A stretch of DNA of 64,000 nucleotides, taken from Globodera rostochiensis. Lineage: Eukaryota > Nematoda > Chromadorea > Rhabditida > Heteroderidae. The notes below the pieces were generated by a model. The model did not search any database. It was given only the letters and a program-made list of their open reading frames with translations, and was not told the DNA's origin. Position 1 is the stretch's first letter. Each line of letters starts with the position of its first letter. The stretch covers positions 1,162,693-1,226,692 of the forward strand of contig JAEVLN010000016.1 in NCBI GenBank assembly GCA_018350325.1, in the 5' to 3' direction. The position numbers and the translations under genes are program-made. Of the stretch, positions 11,663 through 22,081 are shown piece by piece.

Positions 11663-12139
11663 TTGCCAATTACCTTCTTCTTTATGAGTCGATTATCTCT
11701 AACCGCCCACATTAAGCCTTCGGAATCACTCTCTTCCTTACAATTAAAAAAATACGGTGGTAAAACCGCATCAAGCCGGTTTTGGTACATGATATGATCG
11801 GTTTTAAATAATCCAAAGGAACTCTTTTCCTACGTGTACGCCTTAATTTCGTTTAAATTCTGACCTCGGGTTTGAGCTTAAATCTTATACGCTCAATTCC
11901 CATTGCTTATCCTCGTTCTCCATTTGACTGAGAAAAAAAACAACAATTCTTAGAGAAATTTGCAAAAGGCTGAAAACTGCCAGTATTCAGCGAAATTTGA
12001 AGCTGTGACGAACGATGAGTGTTGGAGAGTAATTTCTAGTTCACAATCCTCCTCATTTTTTTTGATGGTATGCAACTAAAGATTGTTGGAGAAAAATTTT
12101 CAGCTCTCATAATTGAGGTGCATGCAACGTTTCAGACAC

Positions 12140-12430
12140 TTTCGCACTCCTTTCATATACGCGTGCACACCTCCCCTTTTACACACGCGCGCACCCCTTT
12201 AATACACGCGCGCACTACTTCCATACACACGTGCAGCCTTTTGTACACACGTGCAGCCTTTTCATACACACGTGCAGCCTTTTCATACACGCGCGCACCC
12301 CTTCAGCACATGCACCCACCCCTTCCGCACACACGCACCCACCCCTTCCGCACACGCACCCACCCCTTCCGCACACACGCACCCACCCCTTCCGCACACG
12401 CACCCACCCCTTCCGCACATGCACGCGTAC
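12140..12430 (+). repeat. Minisatellite, right-arm mirror copy
   Basis: Complement of the 7,490-7,790 array (CCACCCCTTCCGCACACGCA units). The apparent His/Pro/Thr-rich frames are repeat artefacts. Confidence 0.75.
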
Positions 12431-13139
12431 GTTTAGAATTGTTCAAAATTTTACAAATTGTGTCTTCTTTTCACTAATTATGCAGTTTTCCGCTGTAAAA
12501 TGACATCTTCTAAACCTTAATTCTGCAATTGTATCTTCTATTCACTAATTATGCATTTTTCTTCCTTAAAACGACAGCTTCCAAAGCTTAATTCGATAAC
12601 AACAGACTAATTTATAACAAATTGTGTCTTCTATTCACTAATTATGCATTTTTCTTCCTTAAAACAACATCTTCCAAACACTAATTTTGCATCAATTTTA
12701 TCTTCTATTTTACACTATATGTTTTCTAGTGAGGGTGCTAACACAAGAGTGACAGTTGTTTTCACCACAACTCAAAGTCAGAGGCTGTGCTAGTTCCGGG
12801 TAATTCAGGTCCTAATTAGCGTTGATGTCTAGAAAATTGCTCCAACTATTTTTCGGAGGACTCTGTCCATCAATAGAGAGCATGTGATGGCGGAACAAGT
12901 AGTGTGGCAAGCAGTGAAAGAAGTCTGTCTGACGACCCATAGCCGGGTCACGCTAGGGCTTCTTCAGTTGCTCGTAGTCTCGTCCTACCTCTGACGCCGT
13001 CGTAGTCAAGTGTGTGATACTTTGGTCAGTATCACATTTTATGCTGTTTCCGACACTCGACCCCTATTACCTCTATTCGACACTCGGACTGTTAGTCCTG
13101 TGAAAGGTGGGCGAGATATATTTACAATACTTTCTTCTA

Positions 13140-16100
13140 ACGTCCCCTTTGTCTCTTTTCTTTCCTCTTCCCTTTTCTCTCTCTCTCCCTTCCTTTTCAC
13201 TTCCCTTTTTTCTCTCTCTCTTCCTTATCTTCCTCTTCCGCCCCCGTTGTCTCTCTTCTTTCCTCTTCCCTTTTCTCTCTCTCTCACTCCTTTTCTCTTT
13301 CTTTCCCCTACCCTCCTCTTCCGTCCCGTTGTCTCTCTTCTTTCCTCTTCCCCTTCCTTTCTCTCCTCCTTTTCTCTTCCCTTTGACGCTCCCTCCCTTA
13401 CTTTCTTCTTCCGTCCCCGTTTTCTCTCTTCTTTCCACTTCCCCTTCCTCTCTCTCCTCCTTTTCTCTTCCTTTCTCTCTCTCACCTCCTTTCCCTCTTC
13501 CCTTTCTCTCTATCTCCCCTACCTTCCTCTTCCGTCCCCGTTGTCTATATTTTCCTCTCCCCTTTCTCTCTCTTTCCTCCTTTTCTCTTCTTTTCTCTCC
13601 AAAACCCTCTCAACCCCTTTGACCCAAACCGAAACCCTCAATCTTCCTCTCTCCCCTCCTTTCCTCTTCCCTTTCACGCTCCCTCCCTTACTTTCTTCTT
13701 CTGGCCCCGTTGTCTCTCTCTCTTTCCTCTTCCCCTTTCTCCCTCTCCCCTCCTTTTTTCTTCCTTTTCTCTCTCTCTCTCCCCTACCTTTCCTCTTCCT
13801 TTTTTCTCTCTCTCCCTCCCTTACCTTCCTCTTCCATCCCTGTTGTCTCTCTCTCGCCCCTACCTTTTCTTTTCATTTTTTTTCTCTCTCTCCCTCCCTT
13901 ACCTTCCTCTTCCGTCCCCGTTGACTCTCTTCTTTCCTCTTCCTCTTTCTCTCTCTCCCCTCCTTTCCTCTTCCCTTTCACACTCCCTCCCTTACTTTCT
14001 TCTTCTGGCCCAGTTGTCTCTCTCTCTTTCCTCTTCCCCTTTCTCCCTCTCCCTCCTTTTCTCTTCCTTTTCTCTCTCTCTCCCCTACCTTTTCTCTTCC
14101 TTTTTTCTTTCTCTCCCTCCCTTACCTTCCTCTTTCGTCCCCGTTGTCTCTCTTCTTTCCTCTTCCCTTTTCTCTCTCTCTCTCACTCCTTTTCTCTCTC
14201 TCTCCCCTACCCTCCTCTTCCGTCCCGTTGTCTCTCTTCTTTCCACTTCCCCTTCCTCTCTCTCCTCCTTTTCTCTCCCTTTTCTTTCTTTCTCCCCCTC
14301 CCCTACTTTCTCTCTTCTTTCCTCTTCCCCTTTATCTCTCTCCTCTCCTTTCCTCTTCCCTTTCACACTCCCTCCCCTACTTTCTCTCTTCTTTCCTCTT
14401 CCCCTTTATCTCTCTCCTCTCCTTTCCTCTTCCCTTTCACACTCCCTCCCTTACTTTCTTCTTCTGGCCCCGTTGTCTCTCTATTTCCTCTTCCCCTTTC
14501 TCTCTCCCCTACCTTTTCTCTTCCTTTTTTCTCTCTCTCCCTCCCTTACCTTCCTCTTCCGTCCCCGTTGTCTCTCTCTCTCCCCTACCTTTTCTCTTCC
14601 TTTTTTTCTATCTCTCCCTCCCTTACCTTCCTCTTCCGTCCCCGTGATCCAAAACCGAAACCCTCCCAAACCCTTTGGCTCGAAAACTGAAACCCTACCA
14701 AACCCTTTGATCCAAAACCGAAACCCTCCTAAACCCTTTGATCCGAAACTGAAACCCTTTGGCTAGAAAACCAAACCCTCCCAAACCCTTTGATCCGAAA
14801 CCGAAACCCTCCCAAACTGCCTACATCTGATGAACCTATTAGTACAGGTTGATTATTAGGCCCTCCGGGAGTAAGAAAAACCTGTTTCTAAAACTCCTGG
14901 GAACTTTTTTCCCTTTCTCTCTCTCTCCCTACTTTCCTCTTCCGTCCCCGCTGTGTTCTCTTCTTTCCTCTTCCCTTTCTCTTGCTTTTCCACCTCTCTC
15001 CTCCCTTCCTCTTCCCTTTCTCTCTCTTCCCGTTCCTCTTCCTTTCTTTCTCCCCTACTTTCCTCTTCCGTCCCCGTTGTCTATATTTTCCTCTCCCCTT
15101 TCTCTCTCTTTCCTCCTTTTCTCTTCTTTTTCTCTCCAAAACCTTCTCAACCCCTTTGAGCCACCTTTCTCTCTCCCTTGCTTTTCTCGTCCCTTTCTCT
15201 CTCTCCCTACTTTCCTCTTGTTCCTTTTCCTTTCCCTCTCTCTCCTTACTTTCCTCTTTCCGTCCTCGTTGTCTCTCTCCCTCCCTTACCTTCCTCTTCC
15301 GTCCCCGTGATCCAAAACCGAAACCCTCCCAAACCCTTTGGCTCGAAAACTGAAACCCTACCAAACCCTTTGATCCGAAACCGAAACCCTCCCAAACTGC
15401 CTACATCTGATGAACCTATTAGTACAGGTTGATTATTAGGCCCTCCGGGAGTAAGAAAAACCAAAACTCCTGGGAACTTTTTTCCCTTTCTCTCTCTCTC
15501 CCTACTTTCCTCTTCCGTCCCCGCTGTGTTCTCTTCTTTCCTCTTCCCTTTCTCTTGATTTTCCACCTCTCTCCTCCCTTCCTCTTCCCTTTCTCTCTCT
15601 TCCCGTTCCTCTTCCTTTCTTTCTCCCCTACTTTCCTCTTCCGTCCCCGTTGTCTATATTTTCCTCTCCCCTTTCTCTCTCTTTCCTCCTTTTCTCTTCT
15701 TTTTCTCTCCAAAACCTTCTCAACCCCTTTGAGCCACCTTTCTCTCTCCCTTGCTTTTCTCGTCCCTTTCTCTCTCTCCCTACTTTCCTCTTGTTCCTTT
15801 TCCTTTCCCTCTCTCTCCTTACTTTCCTCTTTCCGTCCTCGTTGTCTCTCTTATTTCATCTTCCCTTTCTCTCTCCCCTCTCCTTTCCTATTCCCTTTCA
15901 CTCTCTCTCCTTACTTTCCTCTTTCCGTCCTCGTTGTCTCTCTTCTTTCCTCTTCCCTTTCTCTCTCTCCCCTCCTTTTCTCTTCTTTCCTCTTCCGTTT
16001 CTCTCTCTCCCTCCTTTTCTCTTCTTTTCTCTCTGTCTCTCTCTCCCTACTTTCCTCTTCCGTCCCCGCTGTGTTCTCTTCTTTCCTCTTGCTTTCTCTT

Positions 16101-17790
16101 TCTCTCTCTCCCCTCCCTTACTTTCCTCATCCGTCCCCGTTGTCTCGCTTCTTTTCTATTCACCTTTCTCTCTCCCTTCCTTTTCTCTTCCTTTTCTCTC
16201 TCTCTCTCCTACTTTCCTCTTCTCGCCCCGTTGTCTCTCTTTTTTGTTCTTCCCTTTCTCTCTCTCCTTCTTTTTCTCTCCCCCCCCCTACTTTCCTTTA
16301 CAGCCCCATTTGTCTCTCTTCTTTCCTCTCCCCTTTCTCCCTAACTCTTGCTTTTCTCGCTCTCTCCTCCTTTCCTCTTCCTTTCTCTCTCTTCCCTATT
16401 TTCCTCTTTCTTTCTTTCTTTCTCTCTCCCCTACTTTCCTCTTCTGTCCCCGTTGTCTATCTTTTTTCCTCTCTCCTTTCTCACTCTTCCATATTTTCCT
16501 CTTTCTCTCTCTCTCTCCCCTACTTTCCTCTTCCGTCCCCGTTGTCTATCTTTTTTCCTCTCCCCTTTCTCTCTCTTTCCTCCTTTTCTCTTCTTTTTCT
16601 CTCCAAAACCCTCTCAAACCCTTTGACCCAAAACCGAAACCCTCCTAAACCTTTTGACCCAAAACCGAAACCCCCAAACCCTTTGGCTCAAAAACCGAAC
16701 CCCTCCCAAAACCCTCAAAACCCTTTGGTTCGAAAACTGCAGCCCTCCCAAACCCTTTTATCCAAAACCGTCCCAAACCCTTTGGCTCGAAAACCGAAAC
16801 CCTTCCAAACCCTTTAGCTCAAAAAACCGAAACCCTCCCAACCCTTTTAGTAAACCGAAACTCTCACAAAACCCTTTGGTTCAAAAAAAACTGAAATCCT
16901 CTTCAATCAATTTTGTTGACCCATTCTGCCCAATGGATGGGTGGAAGGAGGGGGTGGTCACCTCACGAGTGGACGGGGGTTGACACCAAAGTTTTTTTTT
17001 CTCTCTCTCTCACCACTCCTTTCCTTTCTCCCTCTCCTACTTTTCTCGTCCCTTTCTCTCCCTTCCTACTTTCCTCTTCCGTACCCGCTGTGTTGTCTTC
17101 TTTCCTCTTCCCTTTCTCTCGCTCTCTCTCCCTTCCCACTTTCCTCTTCCGTCCCCGTTGTCTCTCTTCTTTCCTGTTCCCCTTTCTCTCTCCCCTCCTT
17201 TTCTCTTACTTTTCTCTCTCTCCCCGACCTTTTCTCTTCCTTTTTTCTCTCTCCCTCCCTTACCTTCTTCTTCAGGCCCCGTTGTCTCTCTTTTTTCCTC
17301 TTCCCCTTTATCTCTCCCCTTCTTTTCTCTTCCTTTTCACTCTCTCTCCCCTACTTTTCTCTTCTGGACCCGTTGTCTCTCTTCTTTCCTGTTCCCCTTT
17401 CTCTCTCCCCTACCTTTTCTTTTCCTTTTTTCTCTCTCTCCCTCCCTTACCTTCCTCTTCTGGCCCCGTTGTCTCTCTCTCCTCTCTCTCCTCCTTTTCT
17501 CTTCCTTTTCTCTCGCCTCCCCTACCTTCCTCTACCGTCCCCGTTGTCTCTCTTCTTTGTTCTTTCCTTCTCTCTCTCCCTTCCTTTTCTCTCTCTCTCC
17601 CCCACCTTTTCTCTTTCTTTTTTCTCTCTCTTCCTCCCTTACCTTCCTCTTCTGTCTACATTGTCTTTCGTCTTTCCTCTCCCCTTTCTCCCTCTCTTGC
17701 TTTTCTCTCTCTCTCTCCTCCTTTCCTCTTCCCTTTCTCTCTCTACCCTATTTTCCTCTTCCTTTCTCTCTCTCTCCTCATTTTCTCTTC
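13140..17790 (+). repeat. Polypyrimidine (CT-rich) block, right arm
   Basis: Mirror of the left-arm GA block as far as about 16,387. The sequence from there to 17,790 has no left-arm partner. Units are TTTCCTCTTCC, CTCTCTCTCCC and CCGTCCCCGTTGTCTCTC. Minisatellite islands AAACCCTTTGATCCAAAACCG occur at about 14,640-14,815, 15,305-15,400 and 16,600-16,890. Confidence 0.8.
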
Positions 17791-17799
17791 TTTTTCTCT

Positions 17800-18245
17800 T
17801 CAAAACCAAAACCCTACCAAATCCTTTGGCTCAAAAACCGAAACACTCCCCAAACCCTCCCAAACCGTTTGATTCAAAACCGAAACCCTCCTAAACCCTT
17901 TGATCCAAAACCGAAACCCTCCTAAACCCTTTGATCCAAAACCGAAACCCTACCAAACCCTTTGGCTCGAAAACCGAACCCTCCCAAACCCTTTGATCCA
18001 AAACCGAAACCCTTTAGCTCGAAAACCGAAACCCTCCCAAACCCTTTGATCCAAAACCGAAACCCTTTAGCTCGAAAACCTAAACCCTCCCAAACCCTTT
18101 GGCTCGAAAACCGAAACTCTCCCAAACCCTTTGGCTCAAAAACCGAAATCCTCCTAAACCCTTTGATCCAAACCGAAACCCTTTGGCTCGAAAACCGAAC
18201 CCTCCCAAAACCTTTTGGTTCAAAAACCGAAACCCTCTCCAAATC
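17800..18245 (+). repeat. ~34-bp AAACCCTTTG...CCGAAACCCTCC minisatellite
   Basis: Tandem units alternate AAACCCTTTGATCCAAAA and AAACCCTTTGGCTCGAAAA, each followed by CCGAAACCCTCC. It resembles a plant-type telomere motif only by chance, since the nematode telomere repeat is TTAGGC. Confidence 0.7.
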
Positions 18246-18257
18246 AATTTTGTTGAC

Positions 18258-20040
18258 CCTTCTAGAGAGAGAAAGGGGAGAGGAGAGATAAAAGGTAGAG
18301 AGAGAGAGGGAAGGAGAGAGAAAGGGGAGAGGAGAGATAAAAGGTAGAGAGATAGAGGGAAGGGAAGGGGAAAGTAAGAGAGAGAGAGAGAGATAGAGGG
18401 AAAGGAAGGGGAAAGGAAGAGAGAGAGAGAAAGGGAGTGGTGAGAAGTGACGGAGAGAGTGAAAGAGAAGGGAGAGATAAAAGGTAGAGAAAAAGAGAAG
18501 GGAGAGAAAAAGGTAGAGAGAGAGGAGGGGAGAGAGAGAGAGGGAAGGAGAGAGAAAAAGAGGGGAGAGAGTGAAAGGGGAGAGGAGAGATAAAAAGTAG
18601 AGAGAGAGAGAAAGGGAGGGGTGAGAAATGACGGAGAGAGAGTGAAAGAGAAGAGAGAGATAAAAGGTAGAGAGAGAGAGGGAAGGAGAGAGAAAAAGAG
18701 GGGAGAGAGATAAAGGGAAGGGAAGGGGAAAGGAAGAGAGAGAGAAAGGGAGGGGTGAGAAGTGACGGAGAGAGAGTGAAAGAGAAGGGAGAGATAAAAG
18801 GTAGAGAAAAAGAGGGGAGAGGAGAGATAAACGGTAGAGAGAGAGAGAGAGGGAAGGAGAGAGAAAGGGGAGAGGAGAGATAAAAGGTAGAGACATAGAG
18901 GGAAGGGAAGGGGAAAGGAAGAGAGAGAGAGATAGAGGGAAAGGAAGGGGAAAGGAAGAGAGAGAGAGAGAAAGAGAGTGGTGAGAAGTGACGGAGAGAG
19001 TGAAAGAGAAGGGAGAGATAAAAGGTAGAGAAAAAGAGGGGAGAGAGAGAAAGGGGAGAGAGAGAGAGAGGGAAGGAGAGAGAAAAAAGAGGGGAGAGAG
19101 ATAGAGGGAAGGGAAGGGGAAAGGAAGAGAGATAGAGGGAAGGGAAGGGAGGGGTGAGAACTGACGGAGAGAGAGTGAAAGAGAAGGGAGAGATAAAAGG
19201 TAGAGAGATAGAGGGAAGGGAAGGGGAAAGGAAGAGAGAGAGATAGAGAGAAAGGAAGGGGAAAGGAAGAGAGAGAGAGAAAGGGAGGGGTGAGAACTGA
19301 CGGAGAGAGAGTGAAAGAGAAGGGAGAGATAAAAGGTAGAGAGAGAGAGGAGGGGAGAGAGAGAGAGGGAAGGAGAGAGAAAAAGAAGGGAGAGAGTGAA
19401 AGGGGAGAGGAGAGATAAAAAGTAGAGAGAGAGAGAGGGAAAGGAAGGGGAAAGGAAGAGAGAGAGAGAGAAAGGGAGAGGTGAGAAGTGACGGAGAGAG
19501 AGTGAAAGAGAAGGGAGAGATAAAAGGTAGAGAGAGAGAGAGAAAGGGAAGGAGAGAGAAAAAGAGGGGAGAGAGATAAAGGGAAGGAAAGGGGAAAGGA
19601 AGAGAGAGAGAGAGAAAGGGAGGGGTGAGAAGTGACGGAGAGAGAGTGAAAGAGAAGGGAGAGATAAAAGGTAGAGAGAGAGAGAGAAAGGGAAGGAGAG
19701 AGAAAAAGTGGGGAGAGAGATAAAGGGAAGGAAAGGGGAAAGGAAGAGAGAGAGAGAGAGAGAAAGGGAGGGGTGAGAAGTGACGGAGAGAGAGTGAAAG
19801 AGAAGGGAGAGATAAAAGGTAGAAAGAGAGAGAGAAAGGGAAGGAGAGAGAAAAAGAGGGGAGAGAGATAAAGGGAAGGGAAGGGGAAAGGAAGAGAGAG
19901 AGAGAAAGGGAGGGGTGAGAAGTGACGGAGAGAGAATGAAAGAGAAGGAAGAGATAAAAGGTAGAGAGAGAGAGGTGGGGAGAGAGAGAGAGGGAAGGAG
20001 AGAGAAAAAGAGGGGGGAGAGTGAAAGGGGAGAGGAGAGA

Positions 20041-20074
<34 letters not shown>

Positions 20075-20250
20075 GGAAGGAGAGAGAAAAAAGGGGAGAG
20101 AGATAGAGGGAAAGGAAGGGGAAAGAAAGAGATAAAGAGAGAAAGGGAGGGGTGAGAAGTGACGGAGAGAGAGTGAAAGAGAAGGGAGAGATAAAAGGTA
20201 GAGAAAAGAAGGGGAGAGATAAAGGGGAAGAGGAGAAGAAAGGAGGGAGA
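18258..20250 (+). repeat. GA-rich higher-order repeat, right arm only
   Basis: The strand bias flips here from CT to GA. A landmark GTGAGAAGTGACGGAGAGAG recurs about 11 times (near 18,439, 18,622, 18,757, 18,980, 19,154, 19,290, 19,482, 19,627, 19,777, 19,917 and 20,152) at 130-220-bp spacing. Between the landmarks are GATAAAAGGTAGAGAG and GGGAAGGAGAGAG runs. There is no left-arm counterpart. Confidence 0.75.
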
Positions 20251-20505
20251 GAGAAGTAACCTTCAGGGTTAAACCTTGAAACCCCCTATAACCCTGCGAT
20301 GGGGAGGGATTTTCCCTGAAAGTCCGGTCCCTCGAAAAACCCAAAAGGACAAGGATGGGTTTCATTAGGTTCACGATGGGGACTTTGGACCGACCCCTGG
20401 AAAAAAACCCCAATAGGTCCGCGATGGGATGGGGTGGACAAATCAATGCTCACCCCACACCCAAACCCTTAGGTACAGCCCTGGACCCAAATAGGTCCAC
20501 GATGG
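20251..20505 (+). other. Unique segment at right-arm edge, absent from left arm
   Basis: Ordinary-complexity sequence between the GA block and the right terminal repeat. It contains several GGTC(C/A)CGATGGGATGGGG units related to the terminal repeat. No gene is visible. Confidence 0.5.
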
Positions 20506-20827
20506 GATGGGGTTCACCCCAAACCCCTTAAACCCTTTGGATCAAAAATCAATACCCTCCCAACCCCTTTGGTTCAAAGACCAAAGCCCTCCCAACAAAA
20601 CCAGAATGGGACCTCTAGATTACGGGACTCAAAAGGTCCACGATGGGATAAGGGTTTACCCCCGAACCCTTATCCCAAACCCTTTGGTTCAAAAACCAAT
20701 TCAACAGGCTCACGATGAAACGGGAATAAACCCTTCAATAGGTCCGCGAGAGGACGGGACTCAATGGGACTCAATAGGCCCGCGATGGGATGGGGTGCCC
20801 CACCAGGGGGGGGGGAGGTTCACTACT
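20506..20827 (+). repeat. Right terminal inverted repeat of the palindromic element
   Basis: Inverted copy of 2,813-3,138, ending GGTTCACTACT. It is followed by the TGCTGG duplication. Confidence 0.75.
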
Positions 20828-20970
20828 TGCTGGTTAAGCTCAATTTGCATATTTTGGCTTTTCATTTACGCTTCATTATCTTCTGTCGAACCCCCAGACC
20901 GGCGTGTTTCCCGTCCCCAATGCTTTGGCGAGAGCGGAAAGCGGCTTAAACTGTTCTGAAGCATTATTTC
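20828..20970 (+). repeat. Right half of the dispersed repeat interrupted by the palindrome
   Basis: After TGCTGG the sequence matches 44,770-44,935 (CAATTTGCAT, TTCATTA.TCTTCTGTCG, GGCGTG.TTCCCGT, AATGCTTTGGCG, GCGGAAAGCGGCT). It continues the repeat broken at 2,812. Confidence 0.7.
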
Positions 20971-22081
20971 TCTGTTCCTTTTGATGCTGAAACCGACTTT
21001 TCGTTCAAAAATTTGTGCGGAAAGTTGCAAATCAACTTCTGAACTGAAATTAGGGATCGATTTGAGCGACTATTTTTATACAAAATTCCGACTGGTGTTT
21101 TTTCTCGTTTATGCTTTGAAATAGTATTTGCTCAATAATTTTCATCTAAGCAAAAAAAGAATACAAAGAAAAAGCTTCTTAAATGCCAAAGATATTTTTT
21201 CCGGCGGCGCTTTGGTACCACCGGAATTTTTTCCCCTTTTTTTTTGCTCTTCGGCCGCCCCACATCCACATTTCCAACAATCAATCAAGTAATGGTCGAA
21301 TTCATGCTTTTCGAATGATTTTTAAGCCAAAATTGATTTTTGTCCTTTTTTATGCCCAGGCAAAAAAGGTAACATAAATATTCTCCAAGGTCAAAGCTTC
21401 GGAAAAACAAAATGTTCCAAAATATAGTCAATATTTATTTTTTTGCATAAAATATGTGTTTTTAATCATATTTTCTCCACAATTTTTTTCAACAGTTCGG
21501 GGTTGGAAATTGCTCCCATGGATTTTCGAAAAAATCAGTACAAAATCAGAATTTGGATAAAAATGAGCAAATATTGTTACATTTTGGACATTTTAATGTC
21601 ACATTTCTGCCTGATATCACTCAGATTAATTATGAAAAATCTGAATAATATAATCAATCCGTCCGTCCTTTTTAAATAATACATTTTTTTTGTTAGACAA
21701 ATTATTTTTCATTAATGATAAAATTATTTCATATTTATTAATTAAATAAATTTAGACAATCTATGCTGCTTTTTATTATTTTAATATGACTAGACCCGAA
21801 AGTCGTCTTTCCATGATCCAAAATTCTCACATTTTACTCAACGCCAACAATTCGAAGCTTTTTATCCTTTGGCATTTTCCCTATTTGGCACGTGACTGTT
21901 GGCATTTCTTGTCTTTTTTGTTGGCATTTCCCTGATCCTATGAACGGCGCCGCCGCTTCTTCTTTTTGCATCTATTTTCCTTTTTATTGCAAAATCCAAC
22001 ATGGCGCTTTATCTCAATGTTTTTGATTTATCAAAATTTTAGGCACATTTTCAAATTAAATTTATTTTTCAACTCAGCCTG
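20971..22081. other. Intergenic, AT-rich
   Basis: No gene is visible. Positions 21,288-21,420 (TTTCGAATGATTTT.AAGCCAAA, CCAGGCAAAAAAGG) are a diverged piece of the 3' flank of the F-box-like family. Confidence 0.4.

Larger units (their letters stand above)
2813..20827. mobile_element. 18-kb palindromic giant foldback-like element, no recognisable transposase
   Basis: The two halves are near-identical inverted copies around a 15-bp loop at 9,972-9,986 (flanked by GTTCCTTAAAA and its complement). The outer ends are terminal inverted repeats of about 320 bp (2,813-3,138 and 20,506-20,827), starting AGTAGTGAACC and ending GGTTCACTACT, with a 6-bp target duplication. The right half has about 4.1 kb (roughly 16,388-20,505) missing from the left half, where the sequence jumps at about 3,138. 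The left half has about 0.4 kb extra in the 6.3-6.8 kb region. The contents are purine-rich or pyrimidine-rich simple-sequence blocks, minisatellites, a tRNA-like sequence and about 2.9 kb of ordinary-looking sequence per arm. AG...CT ends and a 6-bp duplication recall Polinton/Maverick elements, but no polymerase, integrase or capsid frame is present. It may be a non-autonomous foldback derivative. Confidence 0.75.

Noticed and set aside
2813..20827. Palindrome as a sequencing hairpin artefact
   Set aside because: Arms differ by a 4.1-kb segment and several smaller changes, and both outer flanks match the two halves of a related uninterrupted repeat with a 6-bp duplication. Raw reads would still be the final test.
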